Source: Chitinophaga sp. YR627 | Lineage (GTDB): Bacteria > Bacteroidota > Bacteroidia > Chitinophagales > Chitinophagaceae | NCBI RefSeq assembly: GCF_900114995.1 | Contig: NZ_FOUX01000002.1 | Location: 248,001 to 312,000, forward strand | Reading direction: 5' to 3' | Length of the DNA: 64,000 nt | In this document: positions 43,010 to 56,389 of the stretch, piece by piece | Numbering within the stretch: position 1 is the stretch's first letter | Layout of the letters: the number at the start of each line of letters is the position of its first letter | The notes under the pieces: model-generated | Told to the model about the DNA's origin: nothing | Database searches by the model: none | Seen by the model: only the letters and a program-made list of their open reading frames with translations | Program-made: the position numbers and the translations under genes

Positions 43010-43762
43010 TTACTCCCGCTGTATCAGTGGTTGAGGCATTTGTACGGTTACACGGCCTATCTCAGGAAGATGCCTGATTATCCTTTGCGGATGTGTGCGT
43101 ACTTTGAAGCGTTTAGGTCGGGAAGGTGTCATCACTGCGATAATATTGGCCGCCTGGTATTGTTTGTTACAGGAGATACTATCTCTGTGCATCCCTCTGA
43201 TCTGTACGATCAACAGCAGTGTTCCTGCTTTGGAGACCTGCATAGGAATACTTATTCCGCTAAAGGTATCCCCTGTGTCAAGAATTGCGACATGGGTATC
43301 GGTGCCCATCACCCGATTGGCACTGAAGTCGATACAGACTGCCGTTATTTTCACTTCCAGGGCCGTAAAACGGTCACATGGCGATAGATCCTGCGCGGGG
43401 ATGCGTAAGACGCCATTTGCGGCTATTTCGGGCATTTTTGTAAGAAAACGATCTATTCCCGTATGCTCATTAAAACGAAAGCCTTTAAGGGCTTTATGAT
43501 CACCTGCGGCAGTTATCAACAGCTTATTGAGGCGATTGACATGGGTACTATCACACCTGACATCCAGCTCAGGATAACAGGCGTGCCGAATCAGCCGGCC
43601 TTTCCTGCTGTACCTGCCGAAACGTTTCGCTGCGCCACGGGTAGCAGCGGTTTGTTGTACATTTTGGGGAGCGCTGCGAAAAAAGTAGTTCCCATTGCGC
43701 TCAAACCCGATTTTATTACCCAATTTCCCGGTAAAGGGGATGATCGATCTTTGTCTGGCCAT
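43010..43762 (-). CDS. Conserved hypothetical protein (MARQ-start family)
   Basis: A 250-residue basic protein beginning MARQRSIIPFTGKLGNKIGF. The opening resembles a conserved Bacteroidota family that starts MARQKSxxxFxGxLGxxxFY. It carries KRFGRYSRKGRLIRHACYPE, and later LRIPAQDLSPCDRFTALEVK and a long basic C-terminus. There is no signal peptide. Overlapping open frames exist on the other strand, but this one has protein-like periodicity throughout. Function unknown. Confidence 0.65.
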   Translation of the reverse strand: MARQRSIIPFTGKLGNKIGFERNGNYFFRSAPQNVQQTAATRGAAKRFGRYSRKGRLIRHACYPELDVRCDSTHVNRLNKLLITAAGDHKALKGFRFNEHTGIDRFLTKMPEIAANGVLRIPAQDLSPCDRFTALEVKITAVCIDFSANRVMGTDTHVAILDTGDTFSGISIPMQVSKAGTLLLIVQIRGMHRDSISCNKQYQAANIIAVMTPSRPKRFKVRTHPQRIIRHLPEIGRVTVQMPQPLIQRE

Positions 43763-43946
43763 ACGTATATTTTGTGCTATATAAATTTACCGATATTTAG
43801 TGGGAGCAATGTTGCAATAGCCAGGAGATTATCCACGATCTTACTGATGAAATGTGGATAATCAATTCGTGGGAAACATCAGGTCAGATGCTGTAAATAT
43901 TACCTTTATATAAATAGTATTCATTGTGAGGATTGATCGTATATAT

Positions 43947-43978
43947 CCTTCGTTCACCCCTACATCTTTGAACGAAGG
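43947..43978. promoter_or_regulatory. Dyad upstream of the AraC regulator gene
   Basis: The arms ccttcgttca (43947-43956) and tgaacgaagg (43969-43978) are perfect. A further gttcaacgttcaa repeat follows. It is a possible operator or attenuator for the AraC gene. Confidence 0.4.
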
Positions 43979-44031
43979 TTCAACGTTCAATAAGTATAGT
44001 CAGACCGGGTCCTGAAATATTCCATTTTCGT

Positions 44032-44039
44032 TAACTTTG
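44032..44039 (+). promoter_or_regulatory. -7 promoter box of the AraC gene
   Basis: TAACTTTG, a perfect TAnnTTTG match, lies 33 bases before the ATG. Confidence 0.55.
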
Positions 44040-44072
44040 TCTCATCGCGGATAATTCAGCGTATACCTATTT

Positions 44073-44933
44073 ATGAACGAGAACGCGCAGGCCCTGCATA
44101 TATCAGGTGAGAAGAAAGACGAAGGAGATATCTCCATTCTTCGTTACCGTACCAGTACGCCTGCTCCCAGAGCAAAGATCATGTTACAGCAGAATCTGAT
44201 CACCTTTCTGCTGGAAGGTGAGAAAACGGTACATTTTGCAGGCTCACAGGTGACCTTACAGCCACATCAGTTTGTGATGCTGGCGGCGGGAAATTGCCTG
44301 ATGAGTGAAAAAATAGCAGCGGTCAATGCAGATTATCATAGTATCCTTATTCTGTTTGATAATAAACTGCTGGCGGATTTCTTCAACCGGCATGCTGCAT
44401 TGCTTAGTCAGCAGACAAAAACAGCAGACCAACCACCCTTCCTATTATTTGAAAAAGATGCTTTCCTGGTCAACTTCATACATTCTCTTGACTGTATGCT
44501 CAGCGACGGCCAGTCTATCTACTACGCGTTGCAGAAAATAAAACTGGAAGAGTTGTTTCTCTATCTGGCTGTACATTATCCGGGGCAGATACAACAGATC
44601 AGGAATATGAGTGCCGATGCGAATGAAGACCTGATCATCCGGCAAGCGGTGACATCACATATGGATAGTAATGTCACGGTGGAGGAACTTGCCTTCTTAT
44701 GTAATATGAGCCTCTCTTCTTTTAAGCGCAGATTCGCGCGTATTTATGATAATACGCCGAACAGATGGCTACTGGAGAAAAGGATGGAGAAAGCAGCTAA
44801 AATGCTGAAACAGGACAAGCTGAAAGCCAGTGAAATCTTTTATGAGCTGGGTTATGAAAACCTCTCCAGTTTTATTCAGTCTTTCAAACAGATCTATGGA
44901 AAAACGCCCAAACAGTACCAGTTAGCAGATTGA
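44073..44933 (+). CDS. AraC family transcriptional regulator
   Basis: A 286-residue regulator. The N-terminal half is a cupin-like effector domain (LITFLLEGEKTVHFAGSQVT, LQPHQFVMLAAGNCLM). The C-terminal half has the two AraC helix-turn-helix motifs: VTVEELAFLCNMSLSSFKRR followed by LKASEIFYELGYENLSSFIQ and FKQIYGKTPKQYQL. It is upstream of and codirectional with PEBP and DinB genes that have their own promoter, which it may control. Confidence 0.92.
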   Translation: MNENAQALHISGEKKDEGDISILRYRTSTPAPRAKIMLQQNLITFLLEGEKTVHFAGSQVTLQPHQFVMLAAGNCLMSEKIAAVNADYHSILILFDNKLLADFFNRHAALLSQQTKTADQPPFLLFEKDAFLVNFIHSLDCMLSDGQSIYYALQKIKLEELFLYLAVHYPGQIQQIRNMSADANEDLIIRQAVTSHMDSNVTVEELAFLCNMSLSSFKRRFARIYDNTPNRWLLEKRMEKAAKMLKQDKLKASEIFYELGYENLSSFIQSFKQIYGKTPKQYQLAD

Positions 44934-44968
44934 ACTTCCAGCCACACTTTCTGGACGGGCGCCTATCT

Positions 44969-44997
44969 TTTGCCGCCTCCCTTTGCAGCTACTTTTG
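44969..44997 (+). promoter_or_regulatory. Promoter with -33 TTTG and -7 TACTTTTG boxes
   Basis: TTTG (44969-44972), a 17-base spacer and TACTTTTG (44990-44997) fit the Bacteroidota primary sigma promoter. It lies 18 bases before the PEBP ATG. Confidence 0.55.
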
Positions 44998-45015
44998 CAT
45001 CATCATTCAAACAAA

Positions 45016-45522
45016 ATGCAAAAGATCATGGCATCAACAGCAACATTTACGTTAAAAAGCAAAGAGCTTGGCGGTCAGTTAAACAATCAGCAATATGCAA
45101 ATGGCATGGGTTACCAGGGAGAGAACCAGTCACCACAGTTATACTGGGAACATGCGCCGGCAGGCACACAGGGTTTCGCTGTAACCATCTATGACCTCGA
45201 TGCACCTACCGGCAGTGGTTTCTGGCATTGGGTTGTTTTTAATATTCCTGCAAATGTTCATGAATTAGTATCCGGAGCGGGCGACCCCGACAAACAATTA
45301 CTGCCACAGGGCGCGATACAGAGCAATACAGACCTGGGTATACCCGGATATGCCGGTGCAGCGCCCAATGAAGGTCCTGCACATCGTTATCTGATCACGG
45401 TGTATGCACTCAGCAACCAACTGGAGCTGGACCATCACACAACACCTGCTTTTGTAGGCTTCAATCTGCACTTTGCTACATTGGCGAAGGCATCTTTAAT
45501 TGTGTATGGTCAAAAACACTAA
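45016..45522 (+). CDS. YbhB/YbcL family PEBP-like protein
   Basis: A protein of about 168 residues (ATG at 45016, or 45028). Phosphatidylethanolamine-binding-protein signatures are NQSPQLYWEHAPAGTQGFAV, IYDLDAPTGSGFWHWVVFNI (the DPDAP-type and WHW ligand-pocket motifs), GIPGYAGAAPNEGPAHRY and LITVYAL. It has no signal peptide. Bacterial members (Raf-kinase-inhibitor-like) have no settled function. It is followed after 4 bp by a DinB gene, so the two are cotranscribed. Confidence 0.9.
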   Translation: MQKIMASTATFTLKSKELGGQLNNQQYANGMGYQGENQSPQLYWEHAPAGTQGFAVTIYDLDAPTGSGFWHWVVFNIPANVHELVSGAGDPDKQLLPQGAIQSNTDLGIPGYAGAAPNEGPAHRYLITVYALSNQLELDHHTTPAFVGFNLHFATLAKASLIVYGQKH

Positions 45523-45526
45523 GGCG

Positions 45527-46027
45527 ATGCATCAACAATTCCTGCTGGCCATCGCCGGCTACAATGTCTGGGCGAACAGCATTGCCATAGAATGGCTACG
45601 ACAGATCAGTGATGAACAATGGCAACAGGTGATCACCAGCAGTTTTCCAAGTGTCAGACAAACCGCTGTTCATATCGCCAGTGCAGAAAGTGTCTGGATT
45701 GACTTCTGGCATCATGTGCCTGATCCGGTCTATTTATCAACGGTGTTTACGGGTACAAAGGAAGAACTGATCACGATATGGGAAAAGGCCTCTGCGGGAC
45801 TGAAACAGTTCATTGAAAATTTTGCAGAAGAGGACTATCAAAGACCGGTTGTATTCAAATGGCCGGGAGGTGGTACAGTGCAAATGGAATTCTCACAAAC
45901 GTGCGTACATGTCTTCAATCATTCCACCTATCACCGGGGGCAGTTAGTCAACGCATTGCGGCAGGTTGGTTTTACAGGCCTTTGCTCCACAGATATGGCT
46001 ACTTACTATCGCGTGCGACAGGCATAG
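45527..46027 (+). CDS. DinB family protein
   Basis: A 166-residue four-helix-bundle protein starting MHQQFLLAIAGYNVWANSIA. DinB/YfiT metal-ligand positions are visible: His in RQTAVHIASAESVWIDFW and the HxxxH pair in VFNHSTYHRGQLVNALRQ. Family members are divalent-metal-dependent thiol transferases or stress proteins. It shares an operon with the PEBP gene and is convergent with a second, exported DinB paralogue. Confidence 0.88.
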   Translation: MHQQFLLAIAGYNVWANSIAIEWLRQISDEQWQQVITSSFPSVRQTAVHIASAESVWIDFWHHVPDPVYLSTVFTGTKEELITIWEKASAGLKQFIENFAEEDYQRPVVFKWPGGGTVQMEFSQTCVHVFNHSTYHRGQLVNALRQVGFTGLCSTDMATYYRVRQA

Positions 46028-46032
46028 ATAAT

Positions 46033-46075
46033 TATGCCCCGACATGTACAGGCGGGGCATAGTTATTTTTATTTT
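46033..46075. terminator. Terminator between the two DinB genes
   Basis: The arms tatgccccg (46033-46041) and cggggcata (46053-46061) are followed by gttatttttatttt. Confidence 0.75.
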
Positions 46076-46081
46076 GTTGTA

Positions 46082-46630
46082 TTATTTTACTCCTTTTGCA
46101 GCATCCCAGTTACCCGCCTGTTTACGGATATAAAGGATCTGTCCTGTGTGATAAGCATTGTGCGTATTCATATTCGCAATGTTGCCATACCAGGACTGGA
46201 GTTTTGCTTCATCAGCAGCTTCAATGGCTGTTGCCCAGTCTTTCATTACCTGGTTTAATTGCTGTACGATGGAACTCCAGGACGCTTCTGTAAATGCGTC
46301 AAAGGTCTGGTTGTTATTACCATTGAAATCTGCTTCCTTTTTCCCGTTGAACTGATCAAGCAGGCGCTTGTTCCAGAAGAGCAGGTGATAAGCCAGCTCT
46401 CCTACTGAATGACTGGAATCAGCGGGTCTCCAGGAGGCTTGTTGGGCGGTAATGCCTTCTATCCCTTTTTCTACAGGTACAAACCATTCCTGTTTATCCC
46501 AGGTGGTTTTATATTGCTGTAATAAGACGGATTTCAGGGTAGGAGGTGCTTTGTCTTCCTTTACCTGTGCGATGGTCTGCTGAAAACAAAAGATGCCGAC
46601 CAGAAGAAGTATGTATCTGGACATAAACAT
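46082..46630 (-). CDS. Exported DinB family protein
   Basis: A 182-residue protein with a signal peptide (YILLLVGIFCFQQTIAQ) followed by a DinB-like four-helix bundle. SVGELAYHLLFWNKRLLDQF has the first His and NTHNAYHTGQILYIRKQAG the HxxxH pair. It probably acts in the periplasm, unlike its cytoplasmic neighbour. A perfect -7 box lies upstream. Confidence 0.87.
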   Translation of the reverse strand: MFMSRYILLLVGIFCFQQTIAQVKEDKAPPTLKSVLLQQYKTTWDKQEWFVPVEKGIEGITAQQASWRPADSSHSVGELAYHLLFWNKRLLDQFNGKKEADFNGNNNQTFDAFTEASWSSIVQQLNQVMKDWATAIEAADEAKLQSWYGNIANMNTHNAYHTGQILYIRKQAGNWDAAKGVK

Positions 46631-46655
46631 GGATTTTAGGGGGTTAAAGTTTCAG

Positions 46656-46663
46656 CAAAGATA
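46656..46663 (-). promoter_or_regulatory. -7 promoter box of the exported DinB gene
   Basis: TATCTTTG on the minus strand, about 25 bases upstream of the ATG. Confidence 0.55.
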
Positions 46664-46676
46664 CGCTTATATCAGA

Positions 46677-47330
46677 TCAGTGCTTTTCCACCCATCCTTT
46701 CGTTTCTGCCGTTAACAGTGGTATCATGTCTTTGTTCTTACCTGCTTTAAAAGAGTGGTCTGCGCCTTCCAGTTTCACCAGTGTTGCTTTCTTCAGCGAC
46801 TTACATACATCGGTTATCAGGTCGATGGTAGCCAGGGTATCTTTTGTTCCCTGTAAGAACAGCATAGGCTGTTTTACGTCCTTTAAATGCTCCGCTCTAT
46901 CAATAGATGGCTTACCAGCAGGGTGCAAGGGGAAACCGTAAAATATGAGCCCTTTTACCTCTTTACGATGATTGATGGACAGGTATTGAGAAGACATACG
47001 ACCACCGAATGATTTCCCTGCTGCGAAAAGCGGTAATGAAGGATATAGTTCCAGTGCCTTGTCAATGGCTGTCGCGATTGTCTGATGCGCCACGGCCGGA
47101 GAATCGGGTCTGAATTTCTTTTGTTCGGTAAACGGGAAATTAAAACGTAAGGTGCCGACACCTGCTGCTGCAAGCGATCCGGCCAGTGTTTCCATAAAAA
47201 CATGCTCCATACCAGCGCCTGCGCCATGGGCCAGGGTCATTATACAAACAGGATTTTCGGGTACCATACATATTGCTGATACCTGTCCCATCGAAGCGGG
47301 TAATGTCAATGACAGAGAAGTGCGCACCAT
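46677..47330 (-). CDS. Alpha/beta hydrolase (KANL3/Tex30-like)
   Basis: A 217-residue cytoplasmic hydrolase. CIMTLAHGAGAGMEHVFMET is the oxyanion segment, GTLRFNFPFTEQ follows, the nucleophile Ser is in FAAGKSFGGRM, the acid Asp in QGTKDTLATI and the His in EGADHSFK. This pattern is that of the KANL3/Tex30 alpha/beta-hydrolase-like family. Substrate unknown. It has its own promoter box at 47353. Confidence 0.87.
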   Translation of the reverse strand: MVRTSLSLTLPASMGQVSAICMVPENPVCIMTLAHGAGAGMEHVFMETLAGSLAAAGVGTLRFNFPFTEQKKFRPDSPAVAHQTIATAIDKALELYPSLPLFAAGKSFGGRMSSQYLSINHRKEVKGLIFYGFPLHPAGKPSIDRAEHLKDVKQPMLFLQGTKDTLATIDLITDVCKSLKKATLVKLEGADHSFKAGKNKDMIPLLTAETKGWVEKH

Positions 47331-47352
47331 AACCTAAGATTTATATAGCCTT

Positions 47353-47360
47353 CAAAGATA
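47353..47360 (-). promoter_or_regulatory. -7 promoter box of the hydrolase gene
   Basis: TATCTTTG on the minus strand, 22 bases upstream of the ATG. Confidence 0.55.
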
Positions 47361-47447
47361 AGCATGGCGCCGATATTTAGCACAGCTGTCCCTGCGCATG
47401 GCTATTTAAATGAAAAACATTAATTTTTGATCATAAACAACAATGGT

Positions 47448-48386
47448 ATGCGTCAGGTTTCAAGGCGGAAGGTCATCAAAATGATAGGGACTGCCGGTCT
47501 CAGTGTCATGGCAGCACCTTTTGCCGGTATATCCCGGACAATGACCATCAGCCATTCAACTATGTTACAACGAGAGATTCCTGTTACAGGAGAAAAACTG
47601 CCCGTGGTCGGACTTGGTACCTGGCAGCAATTTGATGTAGGGCCGGAAGCCGCTGCCCGTGAACCACTGATCAATGTGCTGAAAAGCATGCTGGAAATGG
47701 GTGGCCGTCTGATCGACTCCTCTCCTATGTATGGAAAAGCAGAAACCGTGGTTGGTGATCTGAGTGCTTCATCAGGGAATGCGGATAAGTATTTCTATGC
47801 GACCAAAGTATGGACCAGCGGTGAACAAAGCGGGATCCGGCAGATGAATGACTCCCTGCAAAAGATGCAACGGCGGACAATGGACCTGATGCAGGTACAT
47901 AATCTGCAGGACTGGCAAACACATCTGAAAACAATGCGTCAGTGGAAAGAAGCCGGAAAAATACGTTATACAGGGATCACCCATTACACCTCTTCAGCAC
48001 ATGATCAGTTGGAGCAGATTGTCAAATCCAGGGCGGTTGACTTTGTACAGTTCAATTATTCCATCAGGGAACGCAATGCAGAACGTAGTCTGCTGAACGC
48101 TGCAAAGGACAGTGGTGTGGCGGTCATCATCAATGAACCTTTTGACTCCGGATCATTATTTCGCATGGTAAAAGGACAGTCTTTACCTGCCTGGGCAGCA
48201 GACTATGACATCAACAGCTGGGCACAGTTCTTCCTGAAATATATACTGGCGCATCCGGCTGTGAATTGTGTGATACCCGGCACCTCTAATCCAAAGCATC
48301 TGGCGGATAATATGGGGGCTGGATATGGTAAGCTCCCTGATGAAAACGGACTGAAGAAAATGCGTGCATTCGTCGCACAACTATAA
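47448..48386 (+). CDS. Tat-type aldo/keto reductase
   Basis: A 312-residue AKR-fold oxidoreductase with an N-terminal twin-Arg signal (VSRRKVIKMIGTAGLSVMAA). The AKR tetrad is visible: Asp and Tyr in GGRLIDSSPMYGKAE, Lys in YFYATKVWTSG and His in LMQVHNLQDW. The cofactor-end VNCVIPGTSNPKHLADNMGA is also typical. Export of a folded, NADPH-loaded enzyme to the periplasm would be unusual but is known for this AKR group in Bacteroidota. The ATG at 47448 starts the signal; an earlier ATG adds seven residues. Confidence 0.87.
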   Translation: MRQVSRRKVIKMIGTAGLSVMAAPFAGISRTMTISHSTMLQREIPVTGEKLPVVGLGTWQQFDVGPEAAAREPLINVLKSMLEMGGRLIDSSPMYGKAETVVGDLSASSGNADKYFYATKVWTSGEQSGIRQMNDSLQKMQRRTMDLMQVHNLQDWQTHLKTMRQWKEAGKIRYTGITHYTSSAHDQLEQIVKSRAVDFVQFNYSIRERNAERSLLNAAKDSGVAVIINEPFDSGSLFRMVKGQSLPAWAADYDINSWAQFFLKYILAHPAVNCVIPGTSNPKHLADNMGAGYGKLPDENGLKKMRAFVAQL

Positions 48387-48398
48387 TACAAAATAAAG

Positions 48399-48443
48399 CA
48401 GCCCTTCTGATCCCGTTCGGTTAAACAGGTAACAGAAGGGCTG
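48399..48443. terminator. Bidirectional terminator
   Basis: Perfect arms cagcccttctg and cagaagggctg. On the minus strand they are followed by TTTATTTTG. Confidence 0.65.
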
Positions 48444-48473
48444 TATAAAGTTTACCGGCGTTCCGGATTAGTA

Positions 48474-49556
48474 TCAGAAGGCCTTTATGCTCTTAAATAT
48501 CTTATACTGTGTTTCAAGTACCTCCGCATTAAATCCGTGTGCGGCGGTAGGCATTAAAAAATACTTTTTAGCAGGTGCCTGGATTGCATTAAAATAACGC
48601 GTGGATTGCTCCTTCGGTGTTAAGAGATCATGCGCTCCCTGCATTAAATACACGGGTGTACCGAATTTCAGGTTATGCTGCATGAAGTTAACCGTAGTCC
48701 GCATAGATTTAACCCCCAGCTGCTGATCACCCGCAAAGTTGGCGAAGGAATAATCATCTCCCAGTTCTCTGTCCTGGTTGTCCTTTTTGTTATCATACGC
48801 AGGCGCTTCTATGAACCAGTCTGCAGGTGGCGGCGTAGAGGCAGCTCTTTCATACTTCTTCACAATGCGGAACAATTTACCTACGGTAGCCGCTCTTGCA
48901 TAAGGGGGGAGTCCGATGCTTTCAAGTACTTCCAGCGATTGCTGGTCATTCTGTTCTTTTGCCTGCTTCAGTACACTATTGTATAATGAAAGGTCGTCCA
49001 CGGCAACTACCTGTGAATGCCCTACGTATGCATAGTAAAGATCAGGACGTTTGCTGGCCATGGTGACGCCCACTATAGATCCCCATGATGTTCCGAAAAG
49101 AATGACCTTTCGTTTTCCAAGGTGTTTAATAAGATATTCAGACACCTGGATACCGTCGGCTGCGATTTGTTCAACCGATAAGGGATTTTCCTGTAAAAAG
49201 GCCGGCGTCAGTTCTTCAGGTGCGTTCTTTCCGAAAGTTCGTCCTGCACCACGCTGGTCCCATTGAACGATAACAAACTCCTTTTCCCATTGCTTGTACA
49301 GGTTATCTGAATAAGGGCTCATCACGCTACCCGGACCGCCATGCAGGAATAATATAACCGGCTTTGAACGATCTCCTTTGATGGTGATCCATTGGTCAAT
49401 GCCATTGATACGTACAAATTGCTCTTCTGATATCCGGTTGCTCAATACGGTATCACTAACAGCTTGCTTTGCTACACTCTTTGGCTGGGCATTCAGGTCC
49501 AGCACAGCGCTCATAAAAAAGAAGGCCAGGGAGAGGGTTAAAAATGTCTTTTTCAA
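48474..49556 (-). CDS. Exported alpha/beta hydrolase, proline-iminopeptidase-like
   Basis: A 360-residue secreted hydrolase with a signal peptide (FLTLSLAFFFMSAVLDLNAQ). VILFLHGGPGSVMSPY is the HGGPG oxyanion motif of S33 peptidases, and VQWDQRGAGRTFG follows. The nucleophile Ser is in ILFGTSWGSIVGVTM, the Asp in QGAHDLLTP and the His in PTAAHGFNAE. It is probably a periplasmic aminopeptidase or esterase. It stands alone between terminators. Confidence 0.88.
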   Translation of the reverse strand: MKKTFLTLSLAFFFMSAVLDLNAQPKSVAKQAVSDTVLSNRISEEQFVRINGIDQWITIKGDRSKPVILFLHGGPGSVMSPYSDNLYKQWEKEFVIVQWDQRGAGRTFGKNAPEELTPAFLQENPLSVEQIAADGIQVSEYLIKHLGKRKVILFGTSWGSIVGVTMASKRPDLYYAYVGHSQVVAVDDLSLYNSVLKQAKEQNDQQSLEVLESIGLPPYARAATVGKLFRIVKKYERAASTPPPADWFIEAPAYDNKKDNQDRELGDDYSFANFAGDQQLGVKSMRTTVNFMQHNLKFGTPVYLMQGAHDLLTPKEQSTRYFNAIQAPAKKYFLMPTAAHGFNAEVLETQYKIFKSIKAF

Positions 49557-49616
49557 AAGTTATTTTTTCACAAAAAAAGAAAAATATTATGAATTGGACA
49601 GTATATACGCCAAAAT

Positions 49617-49655
49617 AAAATCGCCCGGCCAATGCTGACCGGGCGATTTTTTATT
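49617..49655. terminator. Strong bidirectional terminator
   Basis: The arms aaaatcgcccgg (49617-49628) and ccgggcgatttt (49639-49650) are perfect and T-rich on both sides. Confidence 0.8.
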
Positions 49656-49666
49656 TACGATAAAGA

Positions 49667-52051
49667 TCAGAATTTATAGGAAACAGAGAGACGGTAGTTA
49701 CGTGGTGCTTCTGCCTGATAGTAATACGCATTCAGGTAAGAATAGTAAGAGCCGCTGTATAAGTACTTGTCAAAGATGTTAAATACATTGGCGCCGATAC
49801 GCATTTTGTTACCTTCCCAGAACAGCCCACCTTCCATCTTAAAGTAGTCTGGTAATCGCTGCAAGCCAACACTCCAGGTGTCTGTCTCACGACCAGCCAG
49901 GTAAGTAAAACCGGCAGAAACACCTGCTCCTTTCAACGGACCGTTCAGCAACTTGTAGGTCAGCCAAGCATTTGCAACATGTTTGGAGTAACCAGGAACG
50001 ACATCCCCTACTTTTATACCGGTTGCTTCGGATACGCCTGGATTTACCTTACTTACTTTTGCTTCCGTCAGGGCGTAGTTGGCTGTCAGATCCAAGCCGG
50101 GCAGCAGTTCTCCACGAAGGTCAAACTCTATACCCTGTGCTCTGCGCTGACCAAATACAATGCTCAGACCAGAATTAGCCGGTGCATTCGGATCGGCTGT
50201 CAGTTCGTTTTCTTTCAATATGCGATACACGGCTACAGTGGTATTCCATTTTCCATGTAACCAGTCTCTTTTGATACCAAATTCAATATTGTTGCCTGTC
50301 AGTGGTTTTAACTTACCCACGCTTACAGCACCTGCCTGTGGCGTAAAGGCCTGGTCATATAATCCATAAACAGAGGTAAAGTCATCAATAGAAACGCTCA
50401 GTCCTACACGTGGCGTGAAACGTTTGGCTTTTGATGTTGTACCAAAATCAGACTGGCTGATATAGGTATAACGGCCTGCCAGTGTCAATCTTATTCTGTT
50501 GTCCAGGAAGCCCAGTTCATCCTGCAGATACAGGCTGGAATAGTTTGAATTGATCAGACCAAAGCCGGCTGCCGCTCTTGCTTCGAGGCTGGAACTACGG
50601 TCATATACCGGATAACCGTTGGAAGGATTATCGAGAACAGGATGATAAGGATCAAAGGGAACTGATCCGGTATCCAGTGAGTGCGTTTGTGCATAATCCG
50701 CTGTATAACGCTTATCACCCAGGTCGATCCCTGCCAGGATCTTATGTACAACAGGACCGGTCGTTACTTTACCATTTAAGAAGACCTGCCCCAGGGACAT
50801 CGCACTTTTTGCTTCCCAGATACCCACGTTCCTGTAATATTTGCCATCTGCCTCCACAGAATCGGCCCACATAGAGGTACCATCCTGGCTGTATTTATAA
50901 TAGGCTGCCTGTGCAGTCAGTTTCCAGTTTTCGCTGATCTGGTGCTGGAGGTTGACTGTAAAACTGTGGTCATTGATCTTAGTGGGCGGTAGGCCAGCAG
51001 GCAGATCAGACAAATCTCTTGGCAATGCGCCATAGCCTACAGGCGTAAATATATAGTAAGAACCTACATCTGACATATTCGCACGCTGGTAAACATACTC
51101 TACCGTTAATTTCGTCTTGTCATCTACCTGATAGGAAAGTACCGGGGCGATGGCATAACGGTCGTTAAATTCATTGGCACGGAAGGAACCCTTGTTCTGG
51201 CCGGAGAGGTTCAGGCGGTATAACAATTTGCCATCTTTGGTGAGTTTACCATCCAGGTCCAGCGATGCACGGTTAAGGTTGAAGCTCCCTACAGTGTAAC
51301 TAAACTCGTTTTTAGTCTGCCCTGTTGGCTTTTTGGTCACTACGTTATACAATCCGCTTGGATCACCGGCAGAGATCATAAAACCAGCAGGACCTTTTAC
51401 GAATTCAATATGATCAACAAAGCTCATATCTTCTGTCAGCGGTCCCCAGTAAGAACTCACGACATTGAAGCCATTACGGAATGCTTTTATCTGTGAACCA
51501 CGCATGGTAATGTTGGTATATAAGTCACCCCAGTGTTCCAGTCTTACCGCACCGCTCACATTACGGATGATACCATCACTCATGCTGATGATCTGCTGTT
51601 CTTTGATAGACTGTGCTGAAACAACCTGGATATTCTGCGCTACCTGGATCAGTGGTTCCTGTAAACGCAGGGACTGAGAAGGATTGTCCATCTTCACACT
51701 GTTGCTACGGGCATTTACCATTACCTCTTTCAGCTGGGTATTACTCAGGTCCAGTTCAAAATTTATCGTCTCATTCTGGCCGGCGGTCACGGTTACCTGT
51801 TTCTCCTGTGAAATGATATTAACAGCGCTTACACTAATAGTATAAGTGCCGGGATTGATACGGTTGATACGGAAGTTTCCTTTATCAGTGGTAGTAGCGC
51901 CATATGATGTCCCCTTGACACCTACGGTGACGTAGGCTACCGGTTCACCATTTTTAGTACTTACAACACCGCTGATACTGCCATGCTGCTGTTGTGCAGA
52001 TACAACTGAAGTCAGAAAAAGGAGGAAAAAAACAGCTTGTAGTCGTCTCAT
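49667..52051 (-). CDS. TonB-dependent siderophore-type receptor
   Basis: A 794-residue outer membrane receptor: signal peptide (LQAVFFLLFLTSVVSAQ), carboxypeptidase-like domain (GSISGVVSTKNGEPVAYVTV), plug (VSAQSIKEQQIISMSDGIIR, NITMRGSQIKAFRNGFNV, VDHIEFVKGPAGFMISAGDP) and a barrel ending ...APRNYRLSVSYKF. It groups with ferric-siderophore receptors (FhuA/FhuE/FpvA type) rather than SusC. It is the second such receptor in the window (the first is at 20832). No partner genes; iron uptake is the expected role. Confidence 0.9.
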   Translation of the reverse strand: MRRLQAVFFLLFLTSVVSAQQQHGSISGVVSTKNGEPVAYVTVGVKGTSYGATTTDKGNFRINRINPGTYTISVSAVNIISQEKQVTVTAGQNETINFELDLSNTQLKEVMVNARSNSVKMDNPSQSLRLQEPLIQVAQNIQVVSAQSIKEQQIISMSDGIIRNVSGAVRLEHWGDLYTNITMRGSQIKAFRNGFNVVSSYWGPLTEDMSFVDHIEFVKGPAGFMISAGDPSGLYNVVTKKPTGQTKNEFSYTVGSFNLNRASLDLDGKLTKDGKLLYRLNLSGQNKGSFRANEFNDRYAIAPVLSYQVDDKTKLTVEYVYQRANMSDVGSYYIFTPVGYGALPRDLSDLPAGLPPTKINDHSFTVNLQHQISENWKLTAQAAYYKYSQDGTSMWADSVEADGKYYRNVGIWEAKSAMSLGQVFLNGKVTTGPVVHKILAGIDLGDKRYTADYAQTHSLDTGSVPFDPYHPVLDNPSNGYPVYDRSSSLEARAAAGFGLINSNYSSLYLQDELGFLDNRIRLTLAGRYTYISQSDFGTTSKAKRFTPRVGLSVSIDDFTSVYGLYDQAFTPQAGAVSVGKLKPLTGNNIEFGIKRDWLHGKWNTTVAVYRILKENELTADPNAPANSGLSIVFGQRRAQGIEFDLRGELLPGLDLTANYALTEAKVSKVNPGVSEATGIKVGDVVPGYSKHVANAWLTYKLLNGPLKGAGVSAGFTYLAGRETDTWSVGLQRLPDYFKMEGGLFWEGNKMRIGANVFNIFDKYLYSGSYYSYLNAYYYQAEAPRNYRLSVSYKF

Positions 52052-52184
52052 GATTATTTAATAGATTCTCGTTGATGTAAAAGAGACTACAAAGAAATAA
52101 TAAAATGAATGGGGGATTTGTTACCGGGCGGTGAATTTCCGGATAGCGTAAATCTTTTTCCGGATATCGTAAGGGGTAAAATAA

Positions 52185-52212
52185 AGAGAGTCCGCCTGAT
52201 GGCGGACTCTCT
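52185..52212 (-). terminator. Terminator of the PUL operon
   Basis: The perfect arms agagagtccgcc and ggcggactctct surround tgat and are followed on the minus strand by TTTATTTTA. Confidence 0.8.
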
Positions 52213-52228
52213 TCCAGGTTAAACAACT

Positions 52229-56367
<4,139 letters not shown>

Positions 56368-56389
56368 TTTTTATTAAGAACTTACCTGA

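Larger units (their letters stand above)
43763..44072. other. Intergenic region upstream of the AraC gene
   Basis: No gene is seen. It holds a dyad (43947-43978) and the AraC promoter box. Confidence 0.4.

Noticed and set aside
42953..43861. Open frames on the plus strand opposite the 43010-43762 gene
   Set aside because: They lack protein-like composition and known motifs. The minus-strand frame starts like a conserved family and is longer.
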